64,000 bases of DNA from Micromonospora halophytica (GTDB lineage: Bacteria > Actinomycetota > Actinomycetes > Mycobacteriales > Micromonosporaceae), in the NCBI RefSeq assembly GCF_900090245.1, contig NZ_FMDN01000007.1, positions 124,001 through 188,000 on the forward strand. Reading direction: 5' to 3'. Positions 18,380 through 27,810 of the stretch are shown here, piece after piece (the first letter of the stretch is position 1; every line of letters starts with the position of its first letter). The notes beneath the pieces were generated by a model. That model was given only the letters and a program-made list of their open reading frames with translations, did no database searches and was not told the DNA's origin. A program made the translations under genes and the position numbers.

Positions 18380-18871
18380 TCAACTGGTACGGCCGGCGGC
18401 CTCGACCGCGTCGGCCGCCCGGGCGCGCGCGGCGGCCCGCAGCGTCTCGATCTCACGCTCGAAGTCGGCGAGCGAGTCGAAGGACCGGTAGACGCTGGCG
18501 AAGCGGAGATAGGCGACCTCGTCCAGGTCCCGCAACGGGCCCAGGATCGCCAGCCCCACCTCGTGGCTCGGGATCTCGGCCGCCCCCTTGGCCCGCACGG
18601 TCTCCTCGACCTTCTGCGCGAGCAGCGCGATCGAGTCCTCGTCGACCGGCCGGCCCTGGCACGCCTTGCGCACCCCGCCGACGATCTTCGTCCGGCTGAA
18701 CGGCTCGGTCACCCCGCTGCGCTTGACCACCGCGAGCACCGCCTCCTCGACGGTGGTGAACCGCTTGCCGCACTCCGGGCAGGACCGGCGGCGGCGGATC
18801 AGCTGCCCGTCGTCGGCCTCGCGGGAGTCGACCACCCGGGAGTCGGCGTGTCGGCAGTACGGACACCGCAT
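18380..18871 (-). CDS. nrdR: NrdR transcriptional repressor of ribonucleotide reductase
   Basis: A 163-residue regulator with an N-terminal zinc ribbon ([17 protein letters not shown] and later CPECGKRF) and an ATP-cone domain ([20 protein letters not shown]) that senses ATP/dATP. With dATP bound it represses nrd genes through tandem NrdR boxes. The ATG start at the zinc ribbon is standard. It is the first gene of an nrdR-nrdJ operon and has candidate boxes about 130-170 nt upstream of its start, indicating autoregulation. Confidence 0.96.
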   Translation of the reverse strand: MRCPYCRHADSRVVDSREADDGQLIRRRRSCPECGKRFTTVEEAVLAVVKRSGVTEPFSRTKIVGGVRKACQGRPVDEDSIALLAQKVEETVRAKGAAEIPSHEVGLAILGPLRDLDEVAYLRFASVYRSFDSLADFEREIETLRAAARARAADAVEAAGRTS

Positions 18872-18998
18872 CGCCTGACCTCCTTGATCGACCGCGGGCC
18901 CGCGCCGCCCGACTCCGGGCACGCGTCGACCCGGCGGGGCCACCTTCGGTGACCGTCGCCGTCGTCGACGGTACGGGAGTGCGGTCGGTAGTCGAACC

Positions 18999-19040
18999 CA
19001 ACCTGTAGGCGACTTACGCCCATGTGACTACTACATCTAG
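18999..19040 (-). promoter_or_regulatory. Tandem candidate NrdR boxes upstream of nrdRJ
   Basis: CTACATCTAG at 19031-19040 fits the core of the NrdR box (CWAYATMTWG form). A weaker partner, CAACCTGTAG at 18999-19008, lies 32 nt away centre to centre, which is three helical turns, the spacing expected of NrdR boxes. The weaker one departs from the core at two positions. They lie upstream of nrdR on its promoter side. Confidence 0.65.
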
Positions 19041-19253
19041 GGGTTGACCGTAGGCGGCCGACCGAGCGCGGTCAAGTTGGGCGGCGCGTTCGGCGCGTCA
19101 CCCCGGTGACTGGCCGGCGGCGGCACCACAGCCCAACGGCGGGTCACCCCACCGCGCCGCCGACAGACCCAACCGCCCGGGCCCGCCGGAGGTTACCGCC
19201 CGTCCGGCCACGGCCCGGGGAAACCGGACGGCCGAACCGAAAGGACGTGCCGG

Positions 19254-19303
19254 TCGAACAGGAGTTCGACGAGGACGTACCATTTATCAGAACGCACGTT
19301 CGA
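19254..19303. promoter_or_regulatory. Tandem SOS (LexA) boxes upstream of lexA
   Basis: Two exact matches to the actinobacterial SOS box GAAC-N4-GTTC. Box 1, TCGAACAGGAGTTCGA at 19254-19269, is a perfect palindrome outside the four central bases. Box 2, GAACGCACGTTC at 19290-19301, is followed by GA. Their centres are 34 nt apart and about 190-225 nt before the lexA GTG. The rest of the 614-nt nrdR-lexA gap holds the NrdR boxes and no convincing gene. Confidence 0.85.
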
Positions 19304-19485
19304 GTTTCCAGGATTTCCGCACCGACACGCCGACGGCAGGTCGTACAGATGTTTGAAAATGACCGATCTCACCTATACGGTCATGAACGACCGGGCGCGT
19401 CACGCGACGTCGGGCCCGGCACCGCGACACCCCCGTACGCACCACGAGCCGCCAAGGCACCCAGCGCCGACCAGGGAGGACGGAC

Positions 19486-20268
19486 GTGACCGAGGACCGG
19501 GCCAGCCGGCAGAAGAAGCCGCAGCCGATCGCCGAGGCGGGTCCGCCGGCCACTCGGCGTCCCCGCACCACGCGCAGCCGGGCGGCACAGCCGGCGGTGC
19601 GCCAGGTCACCCCGGTGGTCAGCAGCTTCCCCGACCCGGCCACGGTCGACCTCACCGCCCGCCAGCGGCGGATCCTGGAGTTCATCCGCAGCTGGGTCGA
19701 GCGCCAGGGCTACCCGCCGAGCGTGCGCGAGATCGGTGAGGCCGTCGGCCTGGTCTCCCCGTCCAGCGTCGCCTACCAGCTCAAGGAGCTGGAGAAGAAG
19801 GGCTTCCTGCGCCGCGACCCCAACCGGCCGCGCGCGGTGGACGTCCGTGCCCCCAGCGACGCCGACGACGAGCTGAGCCGATCGCAACGCCCCGCCCCGG
19901 CGTACGTGCCGATGCTGGGCCGGATCGCCGCCGGTGGGCCGATCCTCGCCGAGCAGGCGGTGGAGGACGTCTTCCCGCTCCCCCGCGAGCTGGTGGGTGA
20001 GGGCGAGGTCTTCATGCTCCAGGTCAAGGGCGACTCGATGCTCGACGCGGCGATCTGCGACGGCGACTGGGTGGTGGTCCGGCAGCAGCCGACCGCCGAG
20101 GCCGGCGACATCGTGGCCGCCATGCTCGACGGCGAGGCGACCGTCAAGACGTACCGCCGGCGCGACGGACACGTCTGGCTGATGCCGCAGAACCCGGCCT
20201 TCGACCCGATCCCCGGCGACGACGCCACCATCATGGGGCGGGTCGTCGCGGTGCTGCGCCGGATCTGA
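19486..20268 (+). CDS. lexA: LexA SOS repressor
   Basis: A 260-residue LexA. After a basic, Pro/Ala-rich extension of about 55 residues comes the winged helix-turn-helix ([16 protein letters not shown], then [20 protein letters not shown]). The C-terminal autoprotease has the cleavage bond A149-G150 in [11 protein letters not shown] and the Ser-Lys dyad S184 (GDSM) and K221 (TVKTYRR). RecA filaments trigger self-cleavage after DNA damage. The GTG start is preceded by GGGAGGACGGAC. The long N-terminal tail is typical of actinomycetes. Two SOS boxes upstream show autoregulation. Confidence 0.97.
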   Translation: MTEDRASRQKKPQPIAEAGPPATRRPRTTRSRAAQPAVRQVTPVVSSFPDPATVDLTARQRRILEFIRSWVERQGYPPSVREIGEAVGLVSPSSVAYQLKELEKKGFLRRDPNRPRAVDVRAPSDADDELSRSQRPAPAYVPMLGRIAAGGPILAEQAVEDVFPLPRELVGEGEVFMLQVKGDSMLDAAICDGDWVVVRQQPTAEAGDIVAAMLDGEATVKTYRRRDGHVWLMPQNPAFDPIPGDDATIMGRVVAVLRRI

Positions 20269-20281
20269 CCCGTACCGACAC

Positions 20282-20316
20282 GACGGGGTGGCCGCTGCCG
20301 AAGCGACCACCCCGTC
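20282..20316. terminator. Convergent terminator between lexA and the VYG-repeat protein gene
   Basis: A perfect 10-bp stem (GACGGGGTGG at 20282-20291 with CCACCCCGTC at 20307-20316), extended by further imperfect pairing of ACACGAC with GTCGTGT. It lies between two convergent stop codons and probably works both ways. Confidence 0.7.
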
Positions 20317-20362
20317 GTCGTGTCAGCCCGCTGCTGGCCGACGCGGCCCCGCCGTCTGCGGC

Positions 20363-22072
20363 TCAGTAACGCTCGCCGCGGTGCTCCCGACCCGGCGGCT
20401 GGCCGTAGCCGTGCCGGTCGTCGTACCCCTCGTCGCGGCGATGGGCGGAACGGGGATCACGCGGGCCCGGCTCGCGGCGCGGGGGCTCGGCCCGGCCGCC
20501 ACCGCCGTACACGCCGCCACCCCGGGGCGCGGCCCCGTTCGGTGCGGCACCGCGCGGACCAGCGGGCGGAGCAGCCGGGCCGCCACCACGCGGAGCGACA
20601 CCGGGCGGACCAGCCGGAACACCACCACGCGGAGCGCCGCCGCCCGGGGGAGGGCCGCCCGGCGTCCCGCCGTAGACCGCACCGCCGGCCGGGCGGGCAC
20701 CGCCGTACACCCCGCCACCGGGACGACCGCCCGGGGCGCCGCCGCCGGGTGCCGCGCCGCCGGGACGGGCGCCGCCGTAGACCGCGCCGCCGGCCGGCGG
20801 ACGGGCGGGCGCACCGGCTGCCGGCGGAGCGCCGTAGACGCCACCACCGGCGGGCACGCCACCGTAGACGCCGCCACGCGCACCGCCGGCACCGTCGTCC
20901 CCCCGGTCGACCGCGCCGGACGGGAACGGATCGTCGCGCTCCGGATCGTCGGCGGCGCGTCCGGTGTCGACCGGGGCGGGCCTGCGCCGGGACCGCAGGA
21001 TCCCGACGATGCCCGCGCCGACCAGGAGCGCGCCGAGCACGCCGACCGCAGCGATCAGGTACGTGATCTGGTCCAGGCTGAGCGTGTCGAACCAGGACTT
21101 CTCCGCCGCCGGCTTCTTCGCGTCGTCCGCGCCGGCCAGCGCCTCCGCCCCCGAGGTCGACGGCGTGTACGCCAGGATGTCGATCGGGTCGTCGGCGGCC
21201 AGTTCCCCGGCGTCGGAGACGGTGAGGAAGGTCTTGCCGTCGGGGCTGTAGGAGATGGCCTCACCGAACGGGTCGGCCAGCGGGGTCACCCGGGGCTTGC
21301 CGGTGGTCAGCGCCCCGACGATGTCGTCGCCGGTGACGTCGTACTCGAAGGCGTCGGCGTAGGTGCGCAGCACCACCTTCGCGCCGTCGGGTGAACGGGC
21401 CGCACCGGTGATCGCCACCCGGCCGAAGATGTTCAACGGATTGTCGGTGCTGGTCTCCGGCAGTGCGATCTCGCCGACCTTCTTCATCGGCACCGGCACG
21501 GTGTCGCCACTGCTCTTCAGCTTCGCCGTCGGGGTGTAGATCTCCGCCTTGCCGCTGGGCACCTTGGTGATCACCAGGGGCAGGTTGTCGGCGCCGACCA
21601 GCAGCGCCTCGGCGTCGTGCGGCTTCTGCTCCGGGTACGTCAACCGGTGCAGCACCGGCTGCTTGCCGCCACCGATCGGCATCGTCCAGACCGCGATCCG
21701 GCTGCGTCGCTCCTTGCCCGGGTTGTCACCGATGTCGGCGATCCAGAGGGTCTTGCCGTCCGGCGAGACGGCGAGGTCCTCGGTGTCGAAGGGGCCGGCC
21801 CCCGAGTAGCGGACCGGCTCCTTGGCGATCCTGCACTTCGTGTCGAGGTAGAAGACCCGCTTGCGGTTCTCCTGCAACGAGCCGTCGTTGATCACGATGT
21901 AGCCGGTCTTCGTGGCGACCAGCCCGGACAGCTCGTCCAGCCGCGGGTCCTCGACGGTGCAGCGCTTCTTGGGCGCGGGGGCGGCCTGCGCCGCCGTGGC
22001 GGCACCGGGACACGCCACGATCGCCCCCAGCAGGCTGAGGGCAACCGTGACCGAGGAAACAGCGCGGCGCAT
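20363..22072 (-). CDS. Secreted-domain membrane protein with cytosolic Gly/Pro/VYG-repeat tail
   Basis: A 569-residue protein. Residues 1-31 are a signal peptide (SSVTVALSLLGAIVA with an Ala-rich end). Residues about 38-310 have repeated SPDGKTLWIAD and SPDGKTFLTVSD units, as in beta-propellers. One membrane helix spans about 337-359, followed by RSRRR, so the last 210 residues should be cytosolic. That tail is Gly/Pro/Ala-rich with six VYG units (GGVYGG or GAVYGG) and a charged end rich in Arg, Asp and Tyr. The position beside lexA matches the Ala/Gly-rich membrane protein Rv2721c of M. tuberculosis. Function unknown. Confidence 0.8.
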   Translation of the reverse strand: MRRAVSSVTVALSLLGAIVACPGAATAAQAAPAPKKRCTVEDPRLDELSGLVATKTGYIVINDGSLQENRKRVFYLDTKCRIAKEPVRYSGAGPFDTEDLAVSPDGKTLWIADIGDNPGKERRSRIAVWTMPIGGGKQPVLHRLTYPEQKPHDAEALLVGADNLPLVITKVPSGKAEIYTPTAKLKSSGDTVPVPMKKVGEIALPETSTDNPLNIFGRVAITGAARSPDGAKVVLRTYADAFEYDVTGDDIVGALTTGKPRVTPLADPFGEAISYSPDGKTFLTVSDAGELAADDPIDILAYTPSTSGAEALAGADDAKKPAAEKSWFDTLSLDQITYLIAAVGVLGALLVGAGIVGILRSRRRPAPVDTGRAADDPERDDPFPSGAVDRGDDGAGGARGGVYGGVPAGGGVYGAPPAAGAPARPPAGGAVYGGARPGGAAPGGGAPGGRPGGGVYGGARPAGGAVYGGTPGGPPPGGGAPRGGVPAGPPGVAPRGGGPAAPPAGPRGAAPNGAAPRGGGVYGGGGRAEPPRREPGPRDPRSAHRRDEGYDDRHGYGQPPGREHRGERY

Positions 22073-22121
22073 TGCGCCAGTGTCGCATGCCCCGTGTTGC
22101 GTCCGGGTGACGCCGGGAGCG

Positions 22122-23573
22122 CTATCGCGCCCCGACGCCCGCGTGCTCCGCCGCCGCCGCGTACGGGGCCAGCTCGGCGGCGAGCGCCTCGCCGACCCGT
22201 ACGTGCAGCAGGGTGCCCTCGGCCAGGTGGGAGGCGCTCAGCACCTCACCCTGCCGGTGCACCCGGGCGACCAGGTCCCCCCGGTCGTACGGGAGCACGG
22301 CGCGGACCTCCACCGCGGGGCGGGGCAGCCGCTCCTCGATGGCCTCACGCAGCCCGTCGACCCCACGCCCGCTGTGTGCGGAGACGAAGACCGCCTCCGG
22401 CCAGAGCCGCTTGAGCCGCAGCAACGTCTCGGAGTCGGTGGCGTCGGTCTTGTTGACCACCAGCAGCTCCGGCAGCCGGTCGGCGCCGACCTCGGAGAGG
22501 ACCTCGCGGACCGCGCGGACCTGCTCCTCCGGATCCGGGTGGGTGCCGTCCACCACGTGCACCACCAGGTCTGCCTCGGCGACCTCCTCCAGGGTCGAGC
22601 GGAACGCCTCGACGATCTGGTGCGGCAGGTGCCGGACGAAGCCGACCGTGTCCGACAGGGTGTAGAGCCGACCGTCGGAGGTGGTCGCCCTGCGGGTGGT
22701 CGGGTCCAGGGTGGCGAAGAGCGCGTTCTCCACCAGCACACCGGCCCCGGTGAGCCGGTTGAGCAGGCTGGACTTGCCGGCGTTGGTGTAGCCGGCGATC
22801 GCCACCGCCGGGACGGCGTTGCGGGAGCGGCGGGCGCGCTTGGTCTGGCGTACCGTCCGCATGCCCTTGATCTCGCGGCGCAGCCGGGAGATCCGGGTGC
22901 GGATCCGGCGCCGGTCGGTCTCCAGCTTGGTCTCACCGGGACCGCGCAGGCCCACGCCGCCGCCGGCACCGCCGCCACGGCCGGAGCCACCGGTCTGCCG
23001 GGAGAGGGTCTCACCCCAACCGCGCAGACGCGGCAGCAGGTATTCGAGCTGGGCCAGCTCGACCTGCGCCTTGCCTTCCTTGCTCTTGGCGTGCTGGGCG
23101 AAGATGTCGAGGATCAGCGCCGTCCGGTCGACCACCTTGACCTTGGTGCGCTGCTCCAGGTTCCGCAGCTGCGACGGCGACAGCTCACCGTCGCAGATCA
23201 CCGTGTCGGCGCCGGTGTGCAGCACCACCGCGCCGAGGTCGTCGACCTTGCCCCGGCCGATGTAGGTGGCCGGGTCGGGCCGGTTGCGGCGCTGGATCAG
23301 CCCCTCGAGCACCTGCGAGCCGGCCGTCTCGGCCAGCGCCGCGAGCTCGGTGAGGGAGTTCTCGGCGTCGTCCTGCGTGCCCTCGGTCCAGACACCGACC
23401 AGGACGACCCGCTCCAGCCGCAGCTGGCGGTACTCGACCTCGGTGATGTCGGTGAGCTCGGTGGAGAGGCCGGGGACCCGCCGTAGCGCCTGCCGCTCCG
23501 ACAGCTCGAACTCACCGGTGGTGGCGTCGAGCTCGTCGTCCTCGTAGGGAACGTAGGTCTCCTGGTCTCGCAA
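22122..23573 (-). CDS. hflX: GTPase HflX (ribosome-splitting factor)
   Basis: A 483-residue HflX. The N-terminal HflX domain ends around [12 protein letters not shown], followed by a Gly-rich loop and [15 protein letters not shown]. The G domain begins at about 260 with GYTNAGKSS (G1), then DTVGFV (G3) and NKTD (G4). HflX binds the 50S subunit and rescues or splits stalled ribosomes under stress. The start is a TTG at 23573 ([10 protein letters not shown]), placed 5 nt after AGGAGA; no better ATG or GTG is present. It is divergent from the malic-enzyme gene. Confidence 0.93.
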   Translation of the reverse strand: MRDQETYVPYEDDELDATTGEFELSERQALRRVPGLSTELTDITEVEYRQLRLERVVLVGVWTEGTQDDAENSLTELAALAETAGSQVLEGLIQRRNRPDPATYIGRGKVDDLGAVVLHTGADTVICDGELSPSQLRNLEQRTKVKVVDRTALILDIFAQHAKSKEGKAQVELAQLEYLLPRLRGWGETLSRQTGGSGRGGGAGGGVGLRGPGETKLETDRRRIRTRISRLRREIKGMRTVRQTKRARRSRNAVPAVAIAGYTNAGKSSLLNRLTGAGVLVENALFATLDPTTRRATTSDGRLYTLSDTVGFVRHLPHQIVEAFRSTLEEVAEADLVVHVVDGTHPDPEEQVRAVREVLSEVGADRLPELLVVNKTDATDSETLLRLKRLWPEAVFVSAHSGRGVDGLREAIEERLPRPAVEVRAVLPYDRGDLVARVHRQGEVLSASHLAEGTLLHVRVGEALAAELAPYAAAAEHAGVGAR

Positions 23574-23748
23574 ACTGAGTCTCCTGTCCGTTTGGTCACG
23601 TAGGAAGCAATCCTGACATGTGCCAACGCCGGGCGCACCCGCTATATGCCCGTGCCGAACCCCCTGAAAAGCGGGGCCGGGTGCCCGTCGGCCCCGACGG
23701 GCGAGTAGAAATGCTGACGAGCCGCTCAGCGTCGACGGAGGGAACCGC

Positions 23749-25221
23749 GTGGCCATCACCCGACTTCCGAGTGCCGGATTCTCGATCACGATCCGGATCG
23801 CGGTGCCCGCGGACGCCTCCTCCATCGGCCGGCTCACCACATCCGTCGGCGAGGCCGGCGCGATCGTCACCGCACTCGACGTGGTCGACTCCGACCCGAC
23901 CCACGTGATCGTCGACCTCACCTGCGACACCGCCGACACCGGCCACGCCGACCAGGTGGTCGACGCGCTGACCGCCCTCGACGGCGTGGACGTGCGCAAG
24001 GTCTCCGACCGCACGTTCCTGCTGCACCTGGGCGGCAAGATCGAGGTCCACTCGAAGGTGTCCCTGCGCACCCGCGACGAGCTGTCCCGCGCGTACACCC
24101 CGGGGGTGGCCCGGGTCTGCATGGCGATCGCGGAGAACCCGGCGGACGCCCGGCGGCTGACCATCAAGCGCAACACCGTCGCCGTGGTCAGCGACGGCTC
24201 GGCCGTGCTGGGCCTGGGCAACCTCGGGCCGGCGGCGTCGCTGCCGGTGATGGAGGGCAAGGCGGCGCTGTTCAAGCGCTTCGGCGGGGTGGACGCCTGG
24301 CCGGTGGTCCTCGACACCCAGGACACCGACGAGATCGTGCAGATCGTCAAGGCGATCGCCCCCGCGTACGGCGGGATCAACCTGGAGGACATCGCCGCGC
24401 CGCGCTGCTTCGAGATCGAGGCCCGGCTGCGGGAGGCGCTGGACATCCCGGTCTTCCACGACGACCAGCACGGCACCGCGATCTGCGTGCTCGCCGCGCT
24501 GACCAATGCGCTGCGCGTCGTGGGCAAGCAGCTCGCGGACGTCCGGGTCGTGGTCTCCGGAGCCGGCGCGGCCGGCACCGCGATCATGAAGCTGCTGCTG
24601 CGCCAGGGCGTGGGCGACATCATCGCGTACGACCGGCAGGGCGCCCTGCACCGCGGCCAGAGCGGACTCAACCCGGCCTGGCAGTGGCTGGCGGAGAACA
24701 CCAACCGGGAGAACTACTCCGGCGACCTGCCCGGGGCGGTGCGGGACGCGGACGTCTTCATCGGGGTGAGCGCGCCGAACCTGCTGACCGGCGACGACAT
24801 CGCCACCATGGCCAAGGGCGCGATCGTCTTCGCGCTGGCCAACCCCGACCCGGAGGTCGACCCGCGGGAGGCGCGCAAGCACGCCGCCGTGGTCGCCACC
24901 GGCCGCTCGGACCAGCCCAACCAGATCAACAACGTGCTCGCCTTCCCCGGCGTGTTCCGGGGCATGCTGGACGCGCACGCCGAGGAGTTCACCGAGGAGA
25001 TGGCAATCGCCGCCGCCCGGGCGATCGCCGACGTGGTCGGCGAGGACAAGATCAACCCCACGGTGATCGTGCCGAGCGTCTTCGACTCCCGGGTCGCCCC
25101 CGCCGTCGCGGCGGCCGTGCGCGCCGCGGCCCAGAACCCGGCGGCCACCCCGCCCCCGGCCGCCGACCCGGGCCCGGCCGACCTCCCCGAGATCGCCGCC
25201 AACGCCTCCGCCACCCCCTGA
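23749..25221 (+). CDS. NAD(P)-dependent malic enzyme with N-terminal ACT-like domain
   Basis: A 490-residue malic enzyme that oxidatively decarboxylates malate to pyruvate. Residues 1-85 resemble an ACT regulatory domain (FSITIRIAVPADASSIGRLT). The catalytic part has the Tyr of SRAYTPGVARVC, the Lys in MEGKAALFKRFGG, metal ligands in NLEDIAAPRCFEIE and HDDQHGTA, and the nucleotide fold VVVSGAGAAGTAI. The last 40 residues are Ala/Pro-rich. The GTG follows GGAGGGAACC. The ACT domain suggests control by a small ligand. Cofactor preference is not decidable by eye. Confidence 0.93.
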   Translation: MAITRLPSAGFSITIRIAVPADASSIGRLTTSVGEAGAIVTALDVVDSDPTHVIVDLTCDTADTGHADQVVDALTALDGVDVRKVSDRTFLLHLGGKIEVHSKVSLRTRDELSRAYTPGVARVCMAIAENPADARRLTIKRNTVAVVSDGSAVLGLGNLGPAASLPVMEGKAALFKRFGGVDAWPVVLDTQDTDEIVQIVKAIAPAYGGINLEDIAAPRCFEIEARLREALDIPVFHDDQHGTAICVLAALTNALRVVGKQLADVRVVVSGAGAAGTAIMKLLLRQGVGDIIAYDRQGALHRGQSGLNPAWQWLAENTNRENYSGDLPGAVRDADVFIGVSAPNLLTGDDIATMAKGAIVFALANPDPEVDPREARKHAAVVATGRSDQPNQINNVLAFPGVFRGMLDAHAEEFTEEMAIAAARAIADVVGEDKINPTVIVPSVFDSRVAPAVAAAVRAAAQNPAATPPPAADPGPADLPEIAANASATP

Positions 25222-25228
25222 CAGCGCG

Positions 25229-25263
25229 CTCCCGTCCCCGCACCCGCCCTGCGGGGACGGGAG
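25229..25263. terminator. Convergent terminator between malic enzyme and dapF
   Basis: A perfect 14-bp stem (25229-25242 with 25250-25263) and a 7-nt loop, between two convergent stop codons, 8 nt after the malic-enzyme stop. Probably bidirectional. Confidence 0.8.
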
Positions 25264-25279
25264 GGCCGAAGGGGGACTG

Positions 25280-26125
25280 TCAGGGGTGCAGGGCGGCCGG
25301 GGCGAGGTTGCCGGTGGCGACCAGGACGGCCGGGCCGGAGAGCCAGCAGGAGTCCTCCGTCACCGTGACCGTGAGGCGGCCGCCGGGGACGTCGACCGCC
25401 ACCGTGCCGGTGTCGAGGCCGGCGTCGCGCAGCGCCACCGCGCCGACCGCGCAGGCCCCGGTGCCGCAGGAGAGGGTCTCGGCCGAACCGCGCTCGTACA
25501 CCCGCATCAGCACGTGCCCGTCGGTGTCGGCGACCGGCTCGCCCGGGGCGGTGAACTCGACGTTCACCCCGGCCGGGAAGACCGCCGGGTCGAACTCGGG
25601 CGCGCGGGTGAGGTCGAGGCCGGCCAGTTCCAGCCCGGCGGGGAGCGCGCAGACCAGGTGCGGGTTGCCGACGTCCACCGCCGCGCCGGGCAGGGTCAGC
25701 CCGCCCAGGGTGGCGACCGAGGCGTCGTACACCCGGGGGCGGCGCATCTCGACGGCGATGGCGTCGGCCTCGACCCGCGCGCGCACGACGCCGGCCCGGG
25801 TGGCCACCGGCAACGCCGCGCCGGACGGCGTGGCCAGCCCGGTCTCCAGCAGGTAGCGGACGAAGACCCGGGCGCCGTTGCCGCACATCTCGGCGAACGA
25901 GCCGTCGGAGTTCCAGTAGTCCATGAACCACTCGGCCTCGCCGGCCAGGCCGGCGCCCTCGGGGTGTCTGCCGGCCCGTACGACGCGCAGCACGCCGTCG
26001 CCGCCGATGCCCCGGCGCCGGTCGCAGATCGCCGCGACCAGCCCCGGCGTCAGGTCCAGCGTGCCGTCCGGGTCGGGCAGGATGACGAAGTCGTTGCCGG
26101 TGCCGTGGCCCTTGGTGAACTCCAC
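25280..26125 (-). CDS. dapF: Diaminopimelate epimerase
   Basis: A 281-residue DapF, which converts LL- to meso-diaminopimelate for lysine and peptidoglycan. The two catalytic cysteines stand in the usual motifs: C81 in EMCGNGAR and C220 in SCGTGAC. The N-terminus FTKGHGTGNDFV is canonical, supporting the ATG start. It sits just 7 nt downstream of miaA on the same strand, so hypothetically the last gene of a dioxygenase-like/miaA/dapF operon, as in mycobacteria. Confidence 0.96.
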   Translation of the reverse strand: MEFTKGHGTGNDFVILPDPDGTLDLTPGLVAAICDRRRGIGGDGVLRVVRAGRHPEGAGLAGEAEWFMDYWNSDGSFAEMCGNGARVFVRYLLETGLATPSGAALPVATRAGVVRARVEADAIAVEMRRPRVYDASVATLGGLTLPGAAVDVGNPHLVCALPAGLELAGLDLTRAPEFDPAVFPAGVNVEFTAPGEPVADTDGHVLMRVYERGSAETLSCGTGACAVGAVALRDAGLDTGTVAVDVPGGRLTVTVTEDSCWLSGPAVLVATGNLAPAALHP

Positions 26126-26132
26126 GCCCCCA

Positions 26133-27044
26133 TCATTGCCGATGCTCGGCGACCATCCGCAGCGCAGTGTCGATGAACGTGGGTGAGGCCGAGTCCAGCC
26201 AGTGGATGCGCGGGTCGCGGCGGAACCAGGAGCGCTGCCGGCGGACGAAGCGGCGGGTCGCCCGGACCGTCTCGTCGTGCGCCTCCGCCTCGGTCGTCTC
26301 GCCGGCGAGGAAGCGCAGCACCTGCTGGTAGCCGAGCGCCCGGCTGGCGGTACGCCCCTCGGCGAGGCCGCGCCCGACGAGCGTCCGCGTCTCGGCGACC
26401 AGTCCGTCGGCCCACATCCGGTCCACCCGCAGCGCGATGCGCTCGTCCAGCAGCGCGGTGTCCAGGTCGACGCCGAGCTGCACCGCCGGGTAGTACGGCG
26501 TGGGCTGCGGCAGGGAGGCGGTGAACGGCGCGCCGGTCAGCTCGATCACCTCCAGGGCCCGCACGATCCGCCGGCCGTTGCCGGGCAGGATGCTCGCCGC
26601 CGCGGCCGGGTCGGCCTCGCGCAGCCGCGCGTACAGCGGTGCGGGACCGACGGCGGCCAGTTCCCCCTCCAGCCGCTCCCGCACCGCCGGGTCGGTGCCG
26701 GGGAACTCGAACTGCTCCAGCACCGCCCGCACGTAGAGCCCCGAGCCGCCGACCAGCAGCGGCACCCTGCCCCGGGCGAGGATGTCGTCGACCGCCGCGC
26801 GGGCCAGCTTCTGGTACTCGGCGACGCTGGCCGGTTCGGTGACCGCCCAGATGTCGAGCAGGTGGTGCGGCACGCCCGCACGCTCGGCGGGGGTGAGCTT
26901 GGCGGTGCCGATGTCCATGCCCCGGTAGAGCTGCATCGAGTCGGCGTTGACCACCTCGCCGTCGAGCGCGTGCGCGAGGGCGATGCTCAGCGCCGACTTG
27001 CCGGCGGCGGTCGGCCCCACCACGGCCACGACGGTGCCGCTCAC
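26133..27044 (-). CDS. miaA: tRNA dimethylallyltransferase
   Basis: A 303-residue MiaA, which adds the dimethylallyl group to A37 of tRNAs that read UNN codons; MiaB, encoded at 32257-33825, then methylthiolates it. P-loop GPTAAGKS is at residues 10-17, with NADSMQLYRGMDIGTAK, the substrate loop LVGGSGLY and the C-terminal ATRRFVRRQRSWFRRD. The start is a GTG that overlaps the stop of the upstream dioxygenase-like gene (GTGA), so the two are coupled. Gene order matches Rv2726c-Rv2728c of M. tuberculosis. Confidence 0.95.
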   Translation of the reverse strand: MSGTVVAVVGPTAAGKSALSIALAHALDGEVVNADSMQLYRGMDIGTAKLTPAERAGVPHHLLDIWAVTEPASVAEYQKLARAAVDDILARGRVPLLVGGSGLYVRAVLEQFEFPGTDPAVRERLEGELAAVGPAPLYARLREADPAAAASILPGNGRRIVRALEVIELTGAPFTASLPQPTPYYPAVQLGVDLDTALLDERIALRVDRMWADGLVAETRTLVGRGLAEGRTASRALGYQQVLRFLAGETTEAEAHDETVRATRRFVRRQRSWFRRDPRIHWLDSASPTFIDTALRMVAEHRQ

Positions 27045-27760
27045 ACCCGCTCCCAGGACGCCACGAAGTAGGCAACGCCGTAGGGGGCCGAGTAGTGGCG
27101 CAGCTCGCCGCGCCAGTCGCCGCCCGCCGCGCGGGCCGCCCCGGCCAGCACCTGCCACGGCGCCCGCCCGGCGGCCTTCAGCTCCGTCGAGAGGCGCGGG
27201 TCCAGGCCGAGCAGGGCCTCGGCGTCCGCGTCGGCCAGGGCCCGGGCGACCGCGTCGTCGTACGCCTCGGCGCGCGGGTCGTCGTAGCCGGGTGCCTTCG
27301 GGCCGCGGCAGGCGGACCCGTCCCCCATCACCAGCAGCCCCCAGTCGACGTCGCTGCGCCAGCCGCCGCCGAGCGCGGCGCATTCCGCCGGGTCGGCGTC
27401 GGCGGCCAGGGCGTGCATCCGGGCCACCGACGACGGGCCGGTCGGGCTGTGGCGCAGCAGCCACGCCCCGATGGTCAGGCTCAGCGGCAGCGACTCCGGC
27501 CGGTCCGGGCGTGGACTCCCGAGAAAGACCTCCACGGCGGCCCCCCAAGGAGCGAGCGAACCGTGGAAGGGGAAGCCGTAGGACCGGGTCTCGGGTCCGT
27601 CGCCGACCACCACGATCCGGTGGGCGCCCGAGTCCAGGAGCCCGGCGACGGCGGCGTCGCAGGCGGCGCGGAGCCCGTCCAGCTCGGGCGCGGCGGCGCC
27701 GGCCAGCTCGGGCACGATCAGCGGCGGGTGGGGGCAGACGGCGGCGGCGACCAGGGGCAC
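27041..27760 (-). CDS. Class III extradiol dioxygenase subunit B-like protein
   Basis: A 239-residue protein of the LigB/MEMO-like fold, beginning VPLVAAAVCPHPPLIVPEL with the usual metal-ligand His in CPHPP, and later IVVVGDGPETRSYGFPFHGS and LLVMGDGSACRG. Mycobacteria carry the same gene before miaA (Rv2728c). No substrate is known and full sets of dioxygenase ligands were not confirmed by eye. GTG start. It is translationally coupled to miaA, suggesting a conserved link with tRNA modification or cell envelope genes. Confidence 0.85.
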   Translation of the reverse strand: MPLVAAAVCPHPPLIVPELAGAAAPELDGLRAACDAAVAGLLDSGAHRIVVVGDGPETRSYGFPFHGSLAPWGAAVEVFLGSPRPDRPESLPLSLTIGAWLLRHSPTGPSSVARMHALAADADPAECAALGGGWRSDVDWGLLVMGDGSACRGPKAPGYDDPRAEAYDDAVARALADADAEALLGLDPRLSTELKAAGRAPWQVLAGAARAAGGDWRGELRHYSAPYGVAYFVASWERV

Positions 27761-27810
27761 CCGGCAACCGTATCGGCACGGCGGCGCCCGGTGTCCCTGG
27801 CCCGGCCGGG

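Noticed and set aside
15197..18952. A 1,251-codon open frame opposite nrdJ and nrdR
   Set aside because: Low-complexity Gly/Arg/Val/His composition and no motif; antisense shadow of nrdRJ.
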